A stretch of 8,702 nucleotides of DNA from Bacteroidota bacterium (GTDB taxonomy: Bacteria > Bacteroidota > Bacteroidia > Chitinophagales > Chitinophagaceae). Below, piece after piece: positions 6,532 through 8,702 of the stretch. The notes under the pieces were generated by a model. That model did no database searches and was not told the origin of the DNA. It worked only from the letters and a program-made list of their open reading frames with translations. The translations under genes were made by a program, and so were the position numbers. The stretch's first letter is position 1. Each line of letters opens with the position of its first letter. The DNA is taken from positions 1-8,702 of the forward strand of contig JAEZRL010000494.1 of the NCBI GenBank assembly GCA_023440945.1. Direction: 5' to 3'.

Positions 6532-8082
6532 ATGAAAAAAATATTCTTACCCCTTACGATTATAGTTTCATTATTGATACTACATTTTTCTTGTTCAAAA
6601 GATATAAGCGATACAACCGCTAATGCACCTGCATTAAATCCTTCCAATATAGATTTAGATGCAGGCAACTGGAAAACAATCTTGTTAACAAGACCTGACA
6701 CTTTCATTGCTGCAGCGCCTGCTGCCGTTAATTCGCCTGGCTATGTAGGTGAATTGAATGAAATAAAAGGATTACAGCAAAACTTAAGCGATAAAGATAA
6801 AGAGGTAATTCGTTACTGGAGTGCAGGTTCTGTTCTTCGTTGGAATGAAATATTACGGGAACTGGTTGCAAAACATAATTTACCGCCTTATCAAAATACA
6901 GATAACACTTATCCCGCACCAAGTGCAGCCAATCCCTTCGCCTATCCTTTGTTCCCTTTTGCAAATCCCCCTTATGCTGCCCGTGCTTATGCCTATGTAA
7001 TAGCTGCCCAATACGATGCGCTTGTTGCTGCATGGCATTATAAAAAATTATACAATCGTGCTGCCCCATATAAAGTTGATGAAAACATTCACGCTGTCCA
7101 GATAGCTGAAACAGAGCTGCCTTCTTATCCTTCAGAAGATGCAGTGGTGGCAGGTGTAACAGCAGAAATGATGAAGCTGCTTTTTCCAACAGATGTTGCT
7201 TATATAGAACAAAAAGCGCAGGAAGCTGAAAGAGCAAGATTACTGGCAGGCGGCAATGTTCGCAGTGATATTGTTGCAGGCGAAACATTAGGCCGTTCAG
7301 TTGCCCAGGTATTTATGGCACGTGCCAGAACAGATAACGCCGGCAAAGCAGGTGGTTCTCCTGCAGACTGGGCTAAAATGGAAGATGATTGTAAAGCAAA
7401 AAATGAAGCACCGTGGTACAGTCTGGAAGTTCCAAAACGTCCGCCGATGCTGCCTTTATATGGCAATGTAAAAGCATTTCTGTTTGATAGTGTAACATGC
7501 GTTTCTTTACGTCCCGGCCCACCTCCTTCAACAAACAGCAAACAAATCTTCAACGAAGCTGATGAAGTGCTCGATTATGTAAAAAATCCAACACGTGAAC
7601 ATATTCGCATTGTTCATTTCTGGGCTGATGGGGCCGGCACTTATACACCGGCAGGTCATTGGAATGCTATTGCAGCAGCAGATTTCATAAAAAAGAATTT
7701 TAGTGAAGTGCGCTGGGCAAGAAATTTTGCTTTGCTGAACATGAGCTTAAATGATGCTGGAATAGTTTGCTGGAACACAAAATATTATTATTATAACCCA
7801 AGACCTACGCAAATAAATCCGGAAATAAAAACACTAACAGGCATTCCAAATTTCCCATCCTATATTTCGGGGCACTCAACTTTTAGTGGTGCTGCCGCTG
7901 AGGTATTAGGTCATATTATTCCTGAAAGAGCGAACGATTATATGGCGATGGCGCAGGAAGCATCCATGTCAAGAGTTTATGGAGGTATTCACTATAGAAG
8001 TGATTGTACGATTGGTTTGGAAGTTGGAAAAAATGTAGGGCTTTATGCAGTAAAAAGAGCTCAAACTGATGGAGCAGAATAA
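6532..8082 (+). CDS. Vanadium-dependent haloperoxidase / PAP2-superfamily lipoprotein
   Basis: A 516-residue protein with a lipoprotein-type signal (residues 1-20, LILHFS, then Cys21 followed by SKD). The lipobox is looser than the E. coli consensus but usual for Bacteroidota. The C-terminal half carries the full vanadate/phosphate site: Lys417-x6-Arg424-Pro425 ('KYYYYNPRP'), 'PSYISGH' at 442-448 with Ser446, Gly447 and the acid-base His448, and 'SRVYGGIHYRSD' at 480-491 with Arg481, the vanadate-ligand His487, and Asp491. Spacing matches the KX6RP / SGH / SRX5HX3D signature shared by vanadium haloperoxidases and class A acid phosphatases. The long helical N-terminal region (about 75-400) and overall length fit haloperoxidases rather than short PAP2 phosphatases. 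Such enzymes oxidise halides with hydrogen peroxide; which halide, or whether a phosphatase activity is the real one, cannot be decided here. It should be anchored in the periplasm or on the surface and is co-oriented 40 bp behind the barrel gene. Confidence 0.93.
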   Translation: MKKIFLPLTIIVSLLILHFSCSKDISDTTANAPALNPSNIDLDAGNWKTILLTRPDTFIAAAPAAVNSPGYVGELNEIKGLQQNLSDKDKEVIRYWSAGSVLRWNEILRELVAKHNLPPYQNTDNTYPAPSAANPFAYPLFPFANPPYAARAYAYVIAAQYDALVAAWHYKKLYNRAAPYKVDENIHAVQIAETELPSYPSEDAVVAGVTAEMMKLLFPTDVAYIEQKAQEAERARLLAGGNVRSDIVAGETLGRSVAQVFMARARTDNAGKAGGSPADWAKMEDDCKAKNEAPWYSLEVPKRPPMLPLYGNVKAFLFDSVTCVSLRPGPPPSTNSKQIFNEADEVLDYVKNPTREHIRIVHFWADGAGTYTPAGHWNAIAAADFIKKNFSEVRWARNFALLNMSLNDAGIVCWNTKYYYYNPRPTQINPEIKTLTGIPNFPSYISGHSTFSGAAAEVLGHIIPERANDYMAMAQEASMSRVYGGIHYRSDCTIGLEVGKNVGLYAVKRAQTDGAE

Positions 8083-8108
8083 AATTAGTTTTAGATACAT
8101 AAGCATTA

Positions 8109-8139
8109 ATTCCCGGTGTTTCAACACTGGGAATCTTTT
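8109..8139 (+). terminator. Rho-independent terminator after the haloperoxidase gene
   Basis: An inverted repeat 27 bp after the haloperoxidase stop: ATTCCCGGTGTT (8109-8120) pairs with AACACTGGGAAT (8123-8134) over 12 positions with one G-T wobble. If the innermost pairs open, a loop of about 6 bases results. CTTTT follows directly (8135-8139), then more A/T. It should end the barrel-haloperoxidase transcript and separate it from the receptor gene starting at 8200. The hairpin is near-palindromic, so it could work weakly in the other direction too. Confidence 0.75.
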
Positions 8140-8199
8140 AAACCCTTTAAAAAATATAGCCTAATAGTGCTATGGAACGATGTAAAGAAATTCTTAAAG

Positions 8200-8685
8200 A
8201 TGAAAAAAATAAAACACTTATTAGCCGCATTATTCGTAACAACATTATCATTTTCACTGCATGCACAAACAGCCATCAACCTGAATGATACAATGCCAAC
8301 AAACATGTTGGATAGTATTAAAGTGAGCTCATTCTTGCATAGTGACTCCAAACAATATTTACCTGAAGTTGTGGGCATGAATGTTTTTGCCGGAAAAAAA
8401 ACGGATTTGATACAACTTAATGCTTCTAAAGGAAACATGTCCCAGAATCTGGCACGTACGCTGTTTGCACAAATACCGGGATTAAATACTTGGGAAATGG
8501 ATGGTGCAGGAACCCAGGTTAATATTGGCACACGTGGCACGGATGCACATCGTTCTATTGAAATGAACATGCGGCAAAATGGGTATAACACTAACTCTGA
8601 TATTTTAGGTTATCCCGAAAATCATTACACGCTACCCATGCAAGCTATACAACAGCTGCAGTTGGTAAGAGGTTCGGCAGCCTAA
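8200..8685 (+). CDS. TonB-dependent receptor (FecA-like), N-terminal plug portion, interrupted by an in-frame stop
   Basis: The frame gives 161 residues and then TAA. It starts with a signal peptide (MKKIKHLLAALFVTTLSFSLHAQ, probable cut before Gln23). It continues with a short linker and a TonB plug domain: 'LPEVVGMNVFAGKKTDLIQL' (about 54-73), 'NLARTLFAQIPGLNTWEMDG' (about 83-102), 'QVNIGTRGTDAHRS' (about 106-119), 'MRQNGYNTNSDILGYPENHY' (about 124-143), 'QAIQQLQLVRGSAA' (148-161). This matches plugs of Bacteroidota Fe(III)-dicitrate (FecA)-type receptors, which bind a ligand at the outer membrane and take it up with TonB-ExbBD energy. No carboxypeptidase-like repeat domain precedes the plug. 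A full receptor would have some 600 or more further residues. Here the stop is followed in frame by Gln-Phe-Gly-Ser-Gln, the expected continuation, so this is a broken receptor or a sequence error. ATG 8200 is preferred over a GTG at 8116, because that start would lie inside the terminator hairpin and add 28 residues before the signal peptide. Confidence 0.85.
   Translation: MKKIKHLLAALFVTTLSFSLHAQTAINLNDTMPTNMLDSIKVSSFLHSDSKQYLPEVVGMNVFAGKKTDLIQLNASKGNMSQNLARTLFAQIPGLNTWEMDGAGTQVNIGTRGTDAHRSIEMNMRQNGYNTNSDILGYPENHYTLPMQAIQQLQLVRGSAA
8683..8685 (+). other. In-frame TAA in the plug domain, at a position where Leu is expected
   Basis: The reading frame runs GGT TCG GCA GCC TAA CAA TTT GGC AGC CAG, i.e. 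RGSAA-stop-QFGSQ. The family continues as RG(A/G/S)xSLQ(F/Y)GxQFGG, so a leucine codon belongs here. A single A-to-T difference (TAA versus TTA) would restore it. The downstream frame stays in register, so this is a point nonsense change and not a frameshift, at least up to the window edge. Confidence 0.8.
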
Positions 8686-8702
8686 CAATTTGGCAGCCAG
8701 TT

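Noticed and set aside
6728..7553. Two long minus-strand frames (186 and 117 codons) opposite the haloperoxidase gene
   Set aside because: They lie wholly against a gene with clear catalytic motifs and their translations are low-complexity (His/Leu/Gln-rich or featureless); antisense shadows.
8116..8199. GTG start at 8116 extending the TonB receptor by 28 residues
   Set aside because: It begins inside the terminator hairpin and would bury the signal peptide; ATG 8200 fits better.
8121..8591. Minus-strand frame of 156 codons opposite the TonB receptor
   Set aside because: The plus-strand frame has a signal peptide and a recognisable plug domain; the minus frame has neither and includes terminator bases.

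Overview
The window looks like chromosomal DNA of a Bacteroidota member, most likely of the Chitinophagaceae or a close family. This is inferred from AT-rich sequence, starts without clear Shine-Dalgarno sites, signal peptides ending in '-AQ', a lipoprotein with the 'CSKD' type N-terminus, a fused two-component E1 dehydrogenase, and a FecA-like TonB-dependent receptor. No species can be named from the sequence alone.

Layout: 1-120 is the 3' end of an unidentified + strand gene. 402-1721 (+) is a secreted class C beta-lactamase-fold (S12) serine hydrolase. 1983-2402 (+) is a small SRPBCC/AHSA1-type protein. 2434-4440 (-) is a fused alpha/beta thiamine-dependent 2-oxoacid dehydrogenase E1, convergent with the AHSA1 gene. 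4718-5287 (+), divergent from E1, is an exported or anchored protein of unknown function that starts at TTG. 5571-6491 (+) is a probable outer-membrane beta-barrel, and 40 bp later 6532-8082 (+) is a lipoprotein vanadium-dependent haloperoxidase/PAP2-family enzyme with every metal-site motif intact. A hairpin terminator follows at 8109-8139. From 8200 (+) a TonB-dependent receptor begins, and its frame is cut by an in-frame TAA at 8683-8685, exactly where relatives read on through the plug domain. The window ends 17 bases later.

The first half holds unrelated, singly transcribed metabolic and hydrolase genes. The right-hand part is envelope-oriented. The barrel and the haloperoxidase are almost certainly co-transcribed and both lie outside the cytoplasm. 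The TonB receptor follows, but the terminator separates it transcriptionally.

No intergenic stretch exceeds 300 bases; the longest are about 280 bases (121-401, 4441-4717, 5288-5570). Those three share a short, partly conserved element (CCGGC-like block, about 24-28 variable bases with a dyad, then TTGCGTC), proposed here as a dispersed intergenic repeat. The fourth large gap (1722-1982) is AT-rich and shows nothing recognisable. No tRNA, rRNA, CRISPR, insertion sequence or phage gene was seen. I did not find a clear undescribed defence or mobile system; the most notable observations are the interrupted receptor, the haloperoxidase-barrel pair and the intergenic element.
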